From Astropecten irregularis (lineage: Eukaryota > Echinodermata > Asteroidea > Paxillosida > Astropectinidae): 64,000 nucleotides of DNA. The DNA lies in contig OZ020252.1 in the NCBI GenBank assembly GCA_963971285.1, positions 15,785,662 to 15,849,661 of the forward strand, written 5' to 3'. The translations under genes were made by a program, and so were the position numbers. The notes below the pieces were generated by a model. That model had not been told where the DNA came from. It made no database searches and worked only from the letters and a program-made list of their open reading frames with translations. Shown piece after piece: positions 62,977-64,000 of the stretch. Each line of letters opens with the position of its first letter. The first letter of the stretch is position 1.

Positions 62977-63285
62977 CTGCATGACAAGAAAAATGCATAC
63001 ATTCCTTCAATCCAAGATAAATTCCCTCAATGGAGAAAAGAGCCAAATACATCGTGTCTAGAAATGTCAGCTATTAATAATTAGACATATACTGGTGATG
63101 TTTCCATTTTTTGTAATGTTATTTTCAGAAAAAAAAACAAATACAAAAACTACCTTCTTCCGAAGTCCCTGGTAGTGTCTGTAGGATCGGATAATACACA
63201 CCATCTTAATGATCATTACAAGCTAGAATCAAAATTCTTCTCTTCTTCACAGTTTGCAAAAAGCAAATGATAATTTGTAAAGTGC

Positions 63286-63401
63286 TTTACCTTTAGCATC
63301 ACATATGTCTCAAGACAGATAAATAGAAGCCTAAGATTCCTTAGTTTTCATCACACGTACCAGTACATGTTTGACCATCACCGGTGTATCCAGAACTGCA
63401 G
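63286..63401 (-). pseudogene. Truncated EGF exon, left arm of inverted duplication
   Basis: Bases 63361-63401 encode only the C-terminal end of an EGF domain (CSSGYTGDGQTCTG) with the donor gtacgt. It then stops abruptly at ACTGCAG, where a TTAA-variant repeat begins. 63286-63401 is an inverted near-copy of about 63832-63950. Confidence 0.75.
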
Positions 63402-63640
63402 TACAGAATTGGTAACACACCCAAAGAGAATTCACAGATTTACGAATTATAATTTGGGAGGCTAATCATCCTTACTGGCAGCTGGGGTGCTGAATTGCGA
63501 AGGATGCGACTTCAACGTAATCGAGTAGCAGGCTTTCATGGGCGCCTTTGGCTGCCAGCCACATCAACCCATATATGATCACGGAGTACAGCCTGAGATC
63601 GAAAGTGTTTGATTTTCTGTACTGTAACCTTTAATAGTTG
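63402..63640. repeat. TTAA repeat variant B relic between the arms
   Basis: TACAGAATTGGTAACACACC at the left and GTACTGTAACCTTTAA at the right, with an unrelated inner part that includes GGGAGGCTAATCATCC. It sits at the centre of the inverted duplication. Confidence 0.6.
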
Positions 63641-63741
63641 AAATCTTTTGACATGATGTTTTTCAATCTGGCTCTTAATTTTCACCATTGGAAACTTTTC
63701 CTTGGATTAAAATTAAAATATGCATTTTTCATGTCATTCAG

Positions 63742-63864
63742 ATATTGATGAATGTATGGATGGAACCCCACGCTGTGGTTCCAATGCGGAGTGCATGAAC
63801 AACGAAGGTTCATTCACTTGTGTTTGCAGTTCTGGATTTACCGGTGATGGCCAAACATGTACTG
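63742..63864 (+). CDS. Complete calcium-binding EGF exon in opposite orientation
   Basis: A 123-nt plus-strand exon (phase 1-1) between tcattcag and gtacgt: DIDECMDGTPRCGSNAEC, GSFTCVCSSGFTGDGQTC. Its length, phases and downstream intron match the minus-strand EGF exons. It probably belongs to this gene family but is flipped. Whether a plus-strand transcript uses it is unknown. Confidence 0.8.
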
Positions 63865-64000
63865 GTACGTGTGATGAAAACTAAGGAATCTTAGGCTTCT
63901 ATTTATCTGTCTTGAGACATATGTGATGCTAAAGGTAAAGCACTCCCCCTCTTTCTACAAATCCTCTCATCTATTTAAGATATGTTTTTTCTTTTGCATG

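Larger units (their letters stand above)
18228..63052 (-). other. MUC4-like: MUC4-like transmembrane mucin gene, 49 exons found
   Basis: One minus-strand gene spans about 45 kb. Forty-nine exons totalling about 7,073 nt chain with consistent phases. Domain order is EGF, HYR x2, NIDO, AMOP, VWD, MUC4-type core, 14 EGF, SEA, 3 EGF, short Pro/Thr linkers, two short Cys modules, EGF, SEA, Ser/Thr linkers, membrane segment, cytoplasmic tail. NIDO, AMOP, VWD and the following core match human MUC4 in order. The 49 exons start at 62976 on the high side. The 5' end is outside or disrupted near 63.4 kb and the 3' terminal exon is uncertain. Most exons are phase 1-1, so single exons can be skipped or duplicated without loss of frame. 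The protein would be a large cell-surface adhesion or signalling mucin. Confidence 0.9.

Noticed and set aside
63742-63864. A separate plus-strand EGF gene starting here
   Set aside because: Near-identity with the minus-strand partial exon and intron at 63286-63401 makes a local inverted duplication the simpler reading, though a plus-strand gene beyond the window cannot be excluded.

Overview
This window is animal nuclear DNA: short exons in long AT-rich introns, GT-AG junctions with matching phases, and many dispersed inverted-repeat elements and tRNA-derived repeats. The proteins (an ErbB receptor tail, a MUC4-like mucin with NIDO, AMOP, VWD, SEA, HYR and EGF domains) and a DIRS-type retroelement point to a marine invertebrate deuterostome. 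An echinoderm or hemichordate is most likely. The species cannot be fixed from the sequence alone.

Layout. (1) 1-4.2 kb, plus strand: the last four exons of an EGFR/ErbB receptor gene, encoding about 319 residues of cytoplasmic tail rich in proline and tyrosine docking motifs. A probable 3' UTR of up to about 5 kb follows, strikingly free of the repeats that fill the rest of the window. (2) 9.46-15.66 kb: one DIRS-like tyrosine-recombinase retroelement, with inverted terminal repeats, an internal complementary region, and gag-like, RT/RNase H and recombinase parts. It is broken but young-looking. (3) 18.2-63.0 kb, minus strand: 49 exons (about 7.07 kb of coding sequence, about 2,350 residues) of one large single-pass membrane protein. 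All exon phases agree from first to last. The order from the N-terminal side is EGF, HYR, HYR, NIDO, AMOP, VWD, a MUC4-type C-terminal core, 14 mostly calcium-binding EGF domains, SEA, three EGF, five short Pro/Thr linkers, two 34-residue Cys modules, EGF, SEA, two Ser/Thr linkers, the membrane segment, and a Tyr-rich tail. The match to human MUC4 runs collinearly from NIDO through AMOP, VWD and the Cys-rich stretch that follows. The 5' end lies beyond the window and the final 3' exon is not securely placed. (4) 63.3-63.95 kb: a further EGF exon in opposite orientation to a truncated copy of itself, which marks a local inverted duplication.

The ErbB gene and the MUC4-like gene converge tail to tail, separated only by the ErbB 3' UTR and the DIRS element. 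Mammalian MUC4 modulates ErbB2 through its EGF domains, so this linkage is the most interesting biological point. The introns hold at least a dozen repeat families: TTAA-flanked elements, hAT-type elements with exact 8-bp target duplications, TA-flanked elements, hairpins, and tRNA-like repeats. Several are nested, which gives relative ages.
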